Source: Erythrophleum ivorense
Taxonomy: Eukaryota > Streptophyta > Magnoliopsida > Fabales > Fabaceae
Reading direction: 5' to 3'
Assembly: GCA_026724425.1 (NCBI GenBank)
Contig: JAIUCV010000004.1
Coordinates: 754,001 to 818,000 of the forward strand
Length of the DNA stretch: 64,000 nucleotides
The position numbers and the translations under genes were made by a program. Under the pieces are notes generated by a model. That model saw only the letters and a program-made list of their open reading frames with translations. It had not been told where the DNA came from and searched no databases. Of this stretch, positions 34,975 to 46,822 are shown one piece after another (the stretch's first letter is position 1; each line of letters opens with the position of its first letter).

Positions 34975-36344
34975 TACCCACCCCAACAAGATTGACTTTG
35001 TCCTCAAGGAGGCAGTTTGGAAAACTGCACTTTAATAACTTCAAAATTTTCCCAAAATTCTTGAACGAAGTGTTCAACAACCCAAAAAGCTACATGATAT
35101 GTTCATGCCAACATAAGTCCTCATATCCCTTCAATAAGAAGGCATAATCATCACCATCACTCCCATGAATGGTTAACTTCCTCGGTTGTTGCTTAGATGT
35201 TATAACAAGAAGCTGACACGCAAATGATGCAGTTGTTACCACTAGTGCATTAGCAACATATTTCTTAGGAACAACAAATTCTAAATTGTGGCATTCTAGC
35301 AATTTTGGAGAGATAAACTCCAAGGCTAAGGTTGTAAGACTTTGTAGTTGCTTATCTATCTTTCTAAATACCTAATAATAGATATTCTATGTTTGGGTTA
35401 GGGCAACATCTTTTCCAGTTCTCTTATATTTCATACCACACTTATAAGCCTCTAATAATTCCTGCTGATAGGTATTAATAAATATTCTCTCTTTTATTGT
35501 TACATTGTTTCTCATAGCTCCTTGTTCAACCATCTCACACCATGGCTTTAACACCTTTAACATCCTTCAGTGTGATCTTCACACAATACAAATGACTAGC
35601 TTCTTCCAAGGCTTTGTGCCACATTTCATGTCAAAGTATTATGACCCTGATTAATTCTTTCAATACAAGCTTGTAGGATTTGAGTTTCAAATAAACAAGG
35701 TCTTGTAAGTCAAAGGGACATCTCTTCTATTCTTGTATGCCCATACCTTCATATACCCTTGTACCTTCTCCCAATGCTGTTTCACTTCAGCCAGTTGCAA
35801 CCACCTGAGCCACTGTTTTGGTTGAGCCAAAGAGTTGAAACAAGCATCTCCCAACCTATAATGAAAATAAGTAATAGCAACATGAACAGTGCACAGAAGA
35901 AGAAACGCAACTATAAACACCATTGAAGAAGGAATGTAGCATATAATTGAAAGCCAATCTTTAATCACTGAAAATAGGGGATGGTCATCACATACCCAAT
36001 TTCCTTGTCCTAAAGGAAGTTTAAAAGATTTATTTGATAAAAGGCTTCATACAACTCTCATTGATGGCAAATACCTAATACCAAAGTGCTCCATCTTCAG
36101 CCTTAGTATTTTCTTCATTTAAAACTCCTACAATTTCTAGGAAGACAACATGGTTGTTCCATGGTTCAGGTCCTCCAGTTAGTGATATACATAAATTTAA
36201 TCCAAGCACATTTTATAACTTCTTTAAATGATCTAATTGCTTATTAGCTTCTCTTTGAGCCTAGTCATGCCAGTAACCATCAAGTTGACTCCCAATACTT
36301 GTATGTATCATAGCTTGACCATAACTTGGAGTATATATGCTTAC

Positions 36345-37455
36345 TACCGGATGCACCTTTTTGGGAGTCGTACTTGTACTGAATACGTATATGATACGGA
36401 TACACGTACCATACTGGTACAAAAGTATCCAAAACATTTTTTTTCTATGGGATACGTTTCAAAATGTTTTGGTGCTCATCGAAACGTTTTGGTACCACAT
36501 GAAACGGCTACATCGTTTAAGATGTCGTTTCTTTGACGTTTTACCCATCTCCTCTTCGAAAGCCTTACACTCATGCTTCGGCTTCTGAGTCGGTGATTCG
36601 TCGGCTTCATTCGTCCTCCATGCTGCATCCTTTTCTTCGGCGAGACTCTGGTTCCTCCATCCTCTTCTCTTGCAGTTACTGGTGCCGGTGGTTGGTAACT
36701 GATTCCTCTGTGCTATCCTCCTCTCGGTGCTTCTTCTTGTTGTGAGTATCGAGTTCTCCTCCCTTCTTGCTGCAAGTATTTCTGCCTTGAAATAATTTTG
36801 CTCTATATCTGTTTGTGTCTCCGTGATTTTGCTCTTCTCTCTACTTTCTTCTTCGTTTCATTTCACATCATTTTCTGCGCTTGCACTTTTTACAATTGCA
36901 ATTCCTCTGTGCTTGCACTTTTTACAATTGCAATTCCTCTGTGCTTGCACTTTTCACCGTATGTTAGAATTAGAATTTTGTGGATGAATGTTTCCTAAGT
37001 ATCACATTCCTGGATGTTTATTTAATCATGGTCCTTTAATAACATTTTCAAAGAAGCCGACTCCTATGCTGATGTGCTTGCAAATCGTGTTGCTTTATTT
37101 AGGCCTTCCTGCAAGATACTTTAGGCCTTGGTTTTCTATTGCTTAAAAAAAGGAGATTTACATAATAGAATCCATAAGATATGTTTTAAAGGATAATAGT
37201 TCATTCACAATAAGACTTGTAATTGAATTCTGCACAGTAACACCATCTTATTCTAACTTTTTCAAGATGTACCCCTAGAGTTTAAAAGATGTGAATGTTT
37301 TAACATGTTAGATTATTATATATATATATATATATTGCCATACTCGTATCCTGAAATTTTAGGAATTGACGTATTTCATGTATCGTATCGTGTCGTGTTA
37401 TACCCGATACGGTTGTACCCGATACATGGACCTGTATCAGTGCTTTTTAGTATAT
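36345..37455. mobile_element. Insertion-like block with GATACG/GTACC-rich arms
   Basis: The left arm (about 36365-36500) is packed with GATACG, GTACC and CGTTT words. The right arm (about 37340-37445) has CGTATCGTGTCGTG and GGTTGTACCCGATAC. The middle includes a GC-richer stretch (36540-36790) and a 32-33 bp tandem repeat. CTTTTT occurs at both edges (GCACCTTTTT, GTGCTTTTT), which may be a degenerate TSD. It is probably a non-autonomous DNA transposon nested in the LTR element. The ends are approximate. Confidence 0.5.
36876..36956 (+). repeat. ~33 bp tandem repeat, about 2.5 units
   Basis: The unit contains TGCTTGCACTTTT and ACAATTGCAATTCCTCTG. The first two units are nearly identical and the third is partial. 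Confidence 0.85.
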
Positions 37456-38924
37456 GAGTGCCCTGGAACTTGGACAGCCATTAGTGGATGAAAGCAATTG
37501 AGTACCTTCTAGAGTTTCCGGTTGCCACCATTCCACTTCACCATTGGCAAAAGACTCACACCTAGCTTTCCACTTTCCCTAAGAACTTGAGGCCCCACAC
37601 TTATTGAAATAGGCCTCATTTGGGGTTTTCATTGTCACTACAGGTTGGAGATGTGATCCCACAATATTTCCTATTGGATGATTATAAAACATAACCATAG
37701 AAGATGGAATAGAAACATCAGCAACCACCTCTGTGTGTTACTTTCTTTTGTAAATGGGCATTCCTTGAAAGTAAACCTTATCATGATCAACATATAGCAA
37801 TCTTATCAATAGCTCCCATCTGTTGAGGGAAAAGACGCACTTCACCAACACTAGCAACATCCTCTGCATAATAAACTCCATGTTCATCAAGGGTTCTATT
37901 CACGTCACTCCACCTCCAACCAATCTAATTGTAATCCACCACTTCCAATTTTGGTTCTTGGCTCAAGTTTGCTTCATTGCAAAACACCTTTCCATAGACC
38001 CAAAGCCTACTATTTCTCACAGCACCAAGGTTTCAAGTAATCTCAACCTTGATACCCACAATAGAAAACAAGAGGGTCTCAATTGATACCCTTCCATTTT
38101 TCCCTATTCGACTCTTCTCCTCAGGTGCATCTCCCCTTTCTTTCTTTTCATCATCTTTCTCAGTCAATATACAAAGTCAAAACTGTTTGTTCTTTCTCTC
38201 ATGGTTGGCCTTAAACATCCCAATTGAACAGAGGTGCAATACCAGTTCCCTTCTTCTTGCTTTCTTGGCATTGGACAATGGCTGGTAGTCGTTGAAATTG
38301 GCTGCTATTGGACACGTAAAGTAGCTCGTCTTGTCCCTTGTAAAGTATGACATCCCTTTGATGTTGCTGGACATAAAGGGTGGGCGACTTTCTTTGGGTC
38401 AGCGAGGGCCTCATAGCTTCCTCCGTTTTGTTTGTGTAGTATGGGACTAGATGGTGCAGTGGGATGGGTTGACCCAATATCTTGGGCTACCCATTTATAT
38501 AAACAAATCAGCCTGCCCAAGTTTTCCTTTCTGTTTTGTTTTAGGCTTCTTCCCTACTCAATTTCTTTGACTCGATTCAAAACCCATTTACTTTTTCCTT
38601 TGCCCTTTGCTTCTTCTAACTCTTTTGCCATCGAAAACCAACATCCTAGACACTTGATCTCATTGTCTGCCCAGAAGGTCTCTTTCCCATGAGATTTCTC
38701 TCCATTCTCTCACTCTTCCTTGTGTGTTGAGGAGGCAAAAATCAAACTAATCTTTAGAAGTTAATATTTATCAATAGTGGTTGGTTGTACTCTCCTATGG
38801 GTCTGTTTGGTTCTAACTTAATAGGCTTAGAGATGAGAAGAACTTCTAATTTCATCTCTTCTTTTGGTTTATTCTCACAAGCCACTGCAATAGCAAATTC
38901 GGTAACACCATCTTCTTTTGAATT

Positions 38925-39146
38925 CTATTCTTCTCCAACTTTCTTAACTTCTTCCTGAATCTTCAATTCTGACAAGTCTTCTTCTGAAAATGATGGAGGT
39001 TTCAATTGTTGGTCTCTGCTAGTATCCTCCTCACTTTCTTCCTCATCCTCCGTCTTCTTTATGGGCTTCAATATATCCTTCCTTATTTCTTTTAGATCCT
39101 TCATCATTACTTTCATCTCTTCCATGTCCCTCCTACACTTCTCCAT
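38925..39146 (-). pseudogene. Short gag-like N-terminal frame of the LARD-like element
   Basis: The frame begins about 90 bp after the primer-binding site, the usual place for gag. It is 73 codons long, very rich in Glu, Lys and Asp (MEKCRRDMEEMKVMMKDL, then EEESEED), and probably a coiled coil. No capsid or zinc-knuckle motif follows. On the same strand a further frame at 35090-35323 ends near the 3' LTR. Position is the main evidence. The sequence alone does not prove gag. Confidence 0.45.
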
Positions 39147-39233
39147 TTTTCACTTAGCAATCACTCCTTCAAATTTTTCACTGAAGATTCCCATTTTATC
39201 ATTTCTTGGATTGTCACGGCTCTGATACCAAAT

Positions 39234-39666
39234 TGATGGAACTCAAACCACAGCTTGTATTATTTATAAAACAATGCTGCAATATCCTTTTCCATAGAAG
39301 AAAATGAACCATAGGATGATAGTAGAAGGCAGCGTTTATAGGATGCTAAGGAAAAGAAAATGAAAATAGCAAGAAGAAGAAGAAAAGGTGCTCCTCTGGT
39401 ATTCGAGAGATCAGAGACTTTCCCTAACCCAGATGATTTTCCACCCTCCTTCCCATCAGTCTACCTCCATATATATCCTCATTAACCAAATCTCTCTCTC
39501 TCTCTTCTACCTCACCCCCTTTCCATTTAGCATGCTATGGTTAGTTAACAAGACAACTCACCATGGGGCTTTCTCTCACTGGTCCCCCCCTTTCTCTCCT
39601 CTATTCTTTTTGCTCTTCTTGTTATACACCCAAGTAGGCCATGGCCCAATGGAAGTGTGTCCATCA
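39234..39666 (-). repeat. 5' LTR of the LARD-like element
   Basis: This is the partner of 34525-34974. It is followed on the minus strand by the primer-binding site and then a gag-like start codon at 39146. Confidence 0.9.
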
Positions 39667-39671
39667 AATAT

Positions 39672-40496
39672 ATAACAAGTTTTAGATGCTACAACAGTAA
39701 AAATAGATAATAAGTATTCTATAATATATAATTCACCAAAATAGTAATCCAAATTTCCTATTTTCATTTCAAAATTCATATGGCTTTATTAACAATAAAC
39801 TAGAGCAATATCTAGGTACTGTAATTGTGTGTGCAACTGTGTATGCCAGGTTTTTTTTTAAAATTTATTTTTTGTTTTTTTAATTGTTGTTGATTTAGTA
39901 ATGTTTAATTTTAGAGCCCTGAAATTCAAAGCTAGGGGTTTGTCCGGATGTAAGGGAACCTACACCTTGCCCACCATGTGCCCAATATGCTAGGGCTTGT
40001 ATGGTGCTATACCCATGCTTCATAGGCCATCATGACTCGTGTGTGTATGCAAGCCTTTCCATTAATTATATTTCTGTTTTAACCCTAAATTTTTGCCAGA
40101 ACATAACATGAGGAAAAGTCCTTTATTAACAAGTTGAGTTTTGGAAGGGTGAGATTCTTTGTTTTCTGCAAATCTGAGGAAGAGAGTCGGTGGTGTCTAT
40201 TCCTCAATTCAAATCTACACTTTTTGTCATAAATGATTTAAGTTGAATGTTCTTTAAATAGTCATTTATAAATGTCATTTCTATTTTTTGATTGAGTCTT
40301 GTTTATATTTACTGGAAGCTCAAACTTTTGGCCTTTTCCTTTTATTGGTGAAATTTAGAATTTTTCAAGCTCATGTTTTCATGCTTCTCATTTGTTTTCT
40401 GGAAATCAACTGGAAATAGAAGCATTGATTTACAGGGTTAGATCTGTTTTATTCCTTTTCTATCAGACCCACATGCGAATTTTGTTACTGATGCAG
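39672..40496. other. Non-coding upstream of the PUB4-like pseudogene
   Basis: This ends in a T-rich stretch and GATGCAG, a splice acceptor at about 40497, so at least its 3' part is a 5'UTR intron. No other feature was recognised. Confidence 0.45.
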
Positions 40497-40501
40497 GTGT
40501 C

Positions 40502-43500
40502 ATGGAGATATTGCTGTTAAAAGTGCTTGTTAATAGCATGTCCTCATTTTTGCACTTATCATTTTCTGGAAACTTAAAATCAGAACCTGTCTTGAAGTAT
40601 TACCATAAGGAAGAGGAGATACTCAAGTTGTTGAAGCCAATAATTGATGCCATTGTTAATGCTGATTTAGCTTCTGATGAAGTACTTTTGAGGATATTTG
40701 AAGAACTGCATCAGGCTGTTGTGGAATTGAGGGAGCTTATTGAGAGCTGGTAACTATTGTCTAGCAAATTTTACATTGTAAGTCTCATATAATATCTGAG
40801 TCCAATTATTATTATCATTATTATTATTATTATTGCATATCAATTGCACTCTTAATTTAATATAAAATAAACTGAGATTTATCCTTGTCATTTGCAATTT
40901 TTTTACAGCAGCAAGCTTAGTTAAGCCCATAGTCAATTGTAGGATATGCATTTTTCAATATACTGCTTTGTGGCTGGTAAGGAGATCATGCTCTTTACTG
41001 CTCTCCTGTATGGAGGAACACAACTATGCTACCCAGCATTGGTTTATTTTTCATCCTGCATCTCCCTCCCTTCCATCTACTTTCTGTTTCTTCAGCTTTC
41101 AGTCAGCGTTACTTCATATTGTTTTACAATTTGTGGACTTGACAGTTTACTTTGTGTTTTTTCAAGTTTATTTTTTGAGAATTGAAAGTCTTACTTCAGG
41201 ATTCCAATATCTTGATAGAGGTGGTGGTTTGGTAATTTTGTTTGTGCTTCATATGGAAGTAGTGGTGGCATAGATGTGATTAGGTTAGAAGTGGAAAGTT
41301 TTCTAGTACAATTGCTTGAATTGGATTGTCAGCTTGTATAGAAGTGGAACATGTAAAGTATCTCCACTGTGCCTACTTCTAATGGATTTAGTTGGTGTTA
41401 TTTTCATTTTAAGTGCCTGTTGGATTCTCACTACTTTTTCTTGATCCTTAGGTTATGCAAGTTGAATCCTTGATATCTAAGATTCAGACTTTGGCACTCA
41501 TTATTTTCGAGCAGCTAAAGGCTTCCCATCAATGTCTGCCTGATGAATTAAGTTCTGCACATGTAGAGGTAACATATGCAATTAATCATATAGTTCAAAG
41601 ATTCCCATTCTGGTTTGGTTTACATGTCTCTAGTAGAAGAAGCTTAAGTAGGATGTCTAAAATCAACATGATTTATTGCAGCACTGTGTTCAGAAAATAA
41701 AGAATTTGGGACATGAAGAAACATGATCAATCATTAAGGAATCTATCAGGGAATAAATGGAAGGTGTGGGACCTAGTTTAGAGGTCCTGGAAAAAATTGC
41801 CGAGAACCTGGGCCTGAGGTCTAAGCAGGAGGTTCTGATTGAGGCTGTGGCCCTTGAAAAGTTGAAGGAGAATGCAGAACAAATTGAAAAGACTATGGAA
41901 GCTGAATATATTGACCAGCTAATTGCTCTTGTAACTCGTATGTATGAGTGTCCTTATGAGTGTCTTGTTATGCTTAAGGAAGCCCAGAGCTGTAGCCTAG
42001 TTCCAGTGCCTCTCGATTTTTGCTGTCCTCTCTCTTTGGAGTTGATGACAGATCCATTGATTGTGGCATCAGGGCAAACTTATGAGCGAGCTTTCATTAA
42101 GAACTGGATTGATCTGGGGCTTACTGTTTGTCCAGAAACAGGTCAGACTCTGCCACACACCAACCTAATACCTCACTACACAGTAAAGGCACTGATTGCA
42201 AACTGGTGCAAATTTAACAGTGTCAAGTTGTTTGATCCTATAAAGTCCTCAAACCTAAATCAGGCATCTTCCCCTCATGGGTATATGGATTCTGGTGCAA
42301 CTAGGATTTTGCCTGTTCTTGTTCATTCCAGGGGCAACCAGCCTTCCTCACCTGACTCGGCTTATTCTCATTCCTTCAGTTCAACGGATAAGAACTTGAC
42401 TTCTAGTGGAACTCACCAAGAGGGATCATCACCACTGCATCCCCATTCAACTTCAGAAGGTTCCCTAAGTGGCATGAGTAATGGGCAGAGTTTGGATGTT
42501 GCAAGAATATCACATAGAGGTTCTGATGACATGTCTACTAGCTCAGATGAAAGGAGTGTGGATTCAGTTAGCCAACACTCAATATCGCCATTGAGAAAGG
42601 AATCTTCCAATGCCTTCAGCTCCGAACGATCTCAAACCCATGTTAGAACTGCTTCTGATTCCTGTGCACTTTCTAGTGAAAATTTTCCTCAAGGAGCCCA
42701 AGGTGATGGCAACTGTGCTTCTCACAGGTGACAGTAAAGATGCTTCTGGGCAGGTAAATCCAGGGTCGGATACTGCTGGCGCTGCTACCTCAAATGCTCA
42801 GCAGAGAGAACCAAAGTTCTGACCTCCATTGGTAGAGGCGAGGCCTCATTTCCCAAGTATATGGCAGTGGCCATCAGAGAGGTTAAGGATGGTCTCTTCT
42901 ACTGCTGTTGAAACTAGAGCTGATCTTTCTGGTATTGAAATCCAGGTTCAGAATTTGGTTGAAGACTTAAAAGAGCTCTTCACTTGATACTCAGAGAGGC
43001 AACAGCGGAACTCCGCCTTCTTGCTAAGCACAATATGGATAATTGAATTGTGATTGCAAACTGTGGAGTCATTAGTTTATTAGTCAACCTACTCCAATCA
43101 ACTGATACGATGATCCAAGAAAATGCTGTTACAGCACTTCTGAACCTATCAATCAATGATAATAACGGAACTGCAATTGCAAAGCTGGTGCAATTGATCC
43201 TCTGATTCATGTCCTTGAGACAGGAAGTCCTGAAGCCAAGGAGAATTCAGCTGCCACGTTTTACAGCTTATCAGTGATGGAAGAAAACAAGATAAGGATA
43301 GGGAGATCTGGGGAAATTAGGCCACTGATTGATTTATTAGCAAATGGAACTCCTAGGGGGAAAGAGAATGCTGCCACTGCTTTGTTTAATCTGTCAATAT
43401 TTCATGAAAACAAGGGTCGGATTGTGCAAGCTGGTGCCGTGAGGCACCTTTGTGGAGTTAATGGACCCAGTAGCTGGAATGGTTGACAAGGCAGTGGCTG

Positions 43501-43879
43501 TTTTAGCAAATCTTGCTACAATTCCAGAAGGAAGAACTGCAATTGATCAGGAAGGTGGGATTCCTGTTCTGGTTGATGTTAATTGGGTTCTGCGAGAGGA
43601 AAGGAAAATGCAGCTGCCGCCCTTCTACATCTTTGCTTAAACAGTACCAGGTTTTTAAGCATTGTGCTCCAAGAAGGAGCTATCCCGCTATTAGTAGCTT
43701 TGTTACAGTCAGGCACCCCAAGGGTCAAAGAAAAGGTATGGCTCTTTCTTATGGTTTCATATTTTAGTTGCCTAATATATTTGAATAAAGTGTTGATGGA
43801 TCTTTTTTTCTACGTTTAGGCTCAAGCTCTGCATAACCGATTTAGAAGTCAAAGACATGTAAATGTTGGCAGGGTCTGA
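40502..43879 (+). pseudogene. PUB4-like U-box/ARM-repeat E3 ubiquitin ligase, pseudogene
   Basis: Plant U-box/ARM proteins pass ubiquitin to target proteins. Exons follow the family: 40502-40777, 41452-41568, 41682-43735 and 43820-43879, all with GT/AG junctions in phase 0. The N-terminal UND region begins MEILLLKVLVNSMSSFL. The U-box (about 42010-42230) has DFCCPLSLELMTDP and GQTYERAFIKNWI. ARM repeats run from about 42990 (NAVTALLNLSINDNN, SLSVMEENKIRIGRSG, AGMVDKAVAVLANLAT). Breaks: stop at 40751-40753, 24 bases before the first donor; TGA 41724-41726; TAA 41754-41756; stops at 42729 and 42972; a TGA-type nonsense near 43046; and frameshifts near 42720, 43000, 43190, 43450 and 43580. Preserved introns show that it is not a processed copy. 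Several ORFs in it are only fragments of the old frame. Confidence 0.93.
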
Positions 43880-44835
43880 TTTGATCTCCCTAGCCTTAGT
43901 ATCATCCACAGATTTTGGGTCAACTCTAATAAAGTTCTCTAATCTATACATTGCATGGGGCAAATAATGCATATGAAGGTGTTCTGTATTGTTAGTTGCT
44001 TGTAGAGGAAAAAATATTTTATGGGGTGTTGATTGTGGTCTCCATTGAAAAACCTCTGATGTAAAGAAAAATTATACATGCAAGTTTATCTTGTTTCTAT
44101 ATATATATATGAATGTATGTATAAAACAGCTTTGCAGAACATAGAAATAGTTGCCGTGTCTGTGTTGAATAAAAATTATCCAAGCATGAAGAGTATAAGG
44201 AAAGCCCTATGTCAACAAAAATGACAGTCAAGACCGTATTAAGAAAACCAGATAAACCACTGCCTTGCCCCAAGCTCAGCAATAAAAGCCATATATACTT
44301 ACGTACAGTTACATACGTTTTTTTATTGCATTTAACGTCTTGATGGGCGGCATTTCATGGAAGAATTGTATATGCTGATGGACTTTGGGATTGCATTTTC
44401 TTTTTTCTGTGAACCAAAGCCTTTCGGGCATCTATTTCTCTCTCCTGAAGAGGCTCTTGGGTTCAATGCATAGGCTTAAAAATCTACTGTTCCTTTTTGC
44501 ATGGAATGTCAACTCAGTTTTGCTGAGGTAAGGACTAGAGTCTAGCATGACATCAAAAATCCAATTCGGTACTTACCCATGCAAACCTTGTTGCCGTCCT
44601 TGCCTTTTTATTTTTAACTTTGCCCATGATGATTCAATTCCATTACAATAATGTTCATGTTACATTATATTTTCTTGCGAGAAAAGGGAAATGTATAGAA
44701 GATAGTTTGCACAATATTTATCTTTTACACAACCCGTCTTTAGAGGATAATGCTATTTGTAAGCAAATTTTTCACAGCTTATCCATCCATCTCTACTTTG
44801 GATTTAATAGTAAAAAAAATTATTGACGTAATCAT
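43880..44835. other. Downstream of the pseudogene, no gene seen
   Basis: The old 3'UTR and intergenic sequence. Only small frames, none with family similarity. Confidence 0.4.
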
Positions 44836-44840
44836 GTAAG

Positions 44841-46817
44841 TGAAGAATGCACTTAGAGGGGGGTGAATAGGTGCTTTTGTAAAAAAAAGGGAATTAAAGA
44901 TAATTAAATCAATTTTATATTAATACCAAATGGTTTCAATAAAAAACTTGATAAAGGTACTGGTGCGGAAACCTTGTAATCAAACTAAGATCTTGTCGAC
45001 AGGATTTTCTAAAAGATAACTGAGAAGTAAAGATCAAGGAGATAAAACAGGACTTTGTCGACAAGGTTTTAGTACAGAGGCTGAAACAAAATAAAAACGC
45101 AGTAGAGGAAGGAAAACACCAGATATATCCTGGTTCGGTCTTCAAGACCTATGTCCAGTCCCCTTGATACACAACAAGGGATTTCCACTATAAAATCAGA
45201 GTATACACTCACAGAACCTAGGTTTCCAAGCTCACCTAAAACTTTTACAACACTTGGGTTTTACACAAGCTTACCCAAAACTTACTTTCCTCACACTTAG
45301 GAAAGATTTACAAAAAAATGATATGAGGATATATCTAAAATCCTTATCAATAAAGGATTACAATAAGCTCACTTTCAAGAGTTCTCATAAGCTAGATTTA
45401 CCCAGAAACTAAGCTCAGAATATTTAAGATGAAGAGAACAATAAATAATATAACTTAGCTTTTCTTTCTTTGCTTTCGGTTCTCTCTCTCTTGCTTCAAT
45501 TCTTTATCTTACTGTTATATAGTGGCTCTAAAATATATCCGTTGAAGTACAGTGGAGCTTGAGTAGCTGAGTGATATACATACATAGAAAAACTAGCCGT
45601 TGCTCCAACTCCTTCGTGCTATACCGTTTGAATATGGTGGAGATTGAAAAACCAGAGAGCAGTTAAACGTTACAGCAGAGAGTTGGTGAAGCTCCAGTCA
45701 AATAGCTCAGAGAAATTTTCACAGTTCCTTTCTATCAGTCATCATGACAGAGAAGTAGGTAGATTTTATGTTTTCTATGACTGAACAAACAGGGAGTGGT
45801 TGACTTGGACCAGAGCAGAAATATAGACCCAGAACAGAGACAGCTTTCAGCTTTTCGGAGTCTGTGCAATGCTTTCTGTTTGGCTGAACAATCCTCTATT
45901 TTCTTGCTCTGCTTTTCACCGATTTGCTTCTGCAACTTTCCCTCTTTATCTCTCTTCCATTTTCTTCTTTCTTTGATGCAGCAATCTGTCTGTATGTGGT
46001 TTCCCATACTCCTTCATCTCCAACAATGGTTTTTGTTTGCCTCTTCATTTCTCTTCATCTTTCTTCAATGAAGCTTTTCTGATTATGTAGAGATTTGGTT
46101 TCACCTTATGGCATCAGATTTCACTGGTTTAATGAACCAGAAATTGCAAAAGAATTTGTGCAATTTTGGTTCACATATTCCTTCATCTCCAATAATGGTC
46201 TTTGCCTCTTCATTTCTTTTGCTCTTTTCATCTTTCTTGCTCTTCTCTTCTTCTTCGATATGACTTTTGTTTTCTTCTTTTTCGGGGAGCTTTTCTGGAC
46301 TTGTCAAAGCTTCATTTTCTGCTTTTACTTTTTTATTGCCCAATGCTTCATTTAATATTCTTTGCAGATCAGAGTCTTCAAATGGGTACCATCGATTTCC
46401 AAAGCTAAATCGCAATCTTCCAATGCAGAATGAAACTCTTTCAATCTCGATCTTGCTTCGGCTCTGATTGAAAGGGCTAAGCAGAAGGATTTTCGAAGCC
46501 TTTGAAGCTGATCTGGGTTTGAATGGTTTTGGGTCTGAAGGATTTGGTTTTTGCAGAGAGTGTTGAAGAGTGAATAGGCTTCGATGGACTCCTTCCATTC
46601 TTCTCTTAGGAGTAGTTCTAATGCTTTAGATCTGAGCTGTTGCATATACTCTTCTTTGGCCATTGCTATCTATGGTTTTGTCTCTTCCACGATCATCTTT
46701 GCTGCTACCATCTTCTTGTTTTTCTTAACAAATGATTTAACTTTAATGCTTGTATAAATTTTAACTTAAGAATTTTGTTATCATCAAAATAATTAAATTA
46801 AAACCTTGGAGCTAACA
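44841..46817 (-). mobile_element. Solo-LTR-like element (~2 kb) with GTAAG TSD and a captured gene fragment
   Basis: The ends are TG (44841, TGAAGAATGCACTTAGAGG) and CA (46817, GGAGCTAACA) in plus orientation. GTAAG flanks both ends (44836-44840, 46818-46822). On the minus strand the start TGTTAGCTCCAAGG is LTR-like. I see no second copy of either end inside, so a solo LTR is the simplest reading. Near the minus-strand start it carries a TPR-protein 5' fragment (46352-46663). A ~70 bp direct repetition (about 46005-46075 and 46150-46225) lies downstream of it. Confidence 0.75.
46352..46663 (-). pseudogene. N-terminal TPR fragment captured in an LTR
   Basis: TPR repeats are helix-turn-helix protein-binding modules. 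The frame begins MAKEEYMQQLRSKALELL at 46663 and has one to two TPR-like helices pairs (FCLALSIRAEARSRLKEF, SALEDCDLALEIDGTH). It then stops after 103 residues at LICKEY. The N-terminus resembles plant TPR/SET-type proteins, which continue with more TPR units, but here nothing of the rest follows. A different frame (46101-46390) reads on as Lys/Glu-rich sequence. It lies in the same orientation as the surrounding LTR. It is most likely a transduplicated host exon, but a short unannotated gene is possible. Confidence 0.65.
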
Positions 46818-46822
46818 GTAAG

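Larger units (their letters stand above)
34525..39666 (-). mobile_element. Non-autonomous LTR retrotransposon (LARD-like) with AATAT TSD
   Basis: LTRs of about 450 and 433 bp (34525-34974, 39234-39666) flank about 4.26 kb. AATAT lies at 34520-34524 and 39667-39671, both LTRs begin TGATGGAAC in the plus orientation, and a primer-binding site (TTGGTATCAGAGCC on the minus strand) sits just inside the right LTR at 39219-39232. A purine-rich GTTGGGGTGGGTAA lies just inside the left LTR. The interior has a short gag-like frame and no reverse transcriptase or integrase that I can find. It also contains a ~1.1 kb insertion-like block (36345-37455). Confidence 0.9.

Noticed and set aside
46101..46598. 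165-codon minus-strand ORF overlapping the TPR fragment
   Set aside because: Its first half is the wrong frame of the TPR fragment (46352-46663), and the Lys/Glu-rich second half has no recognisable domain. I mention it only as read-through sequence.
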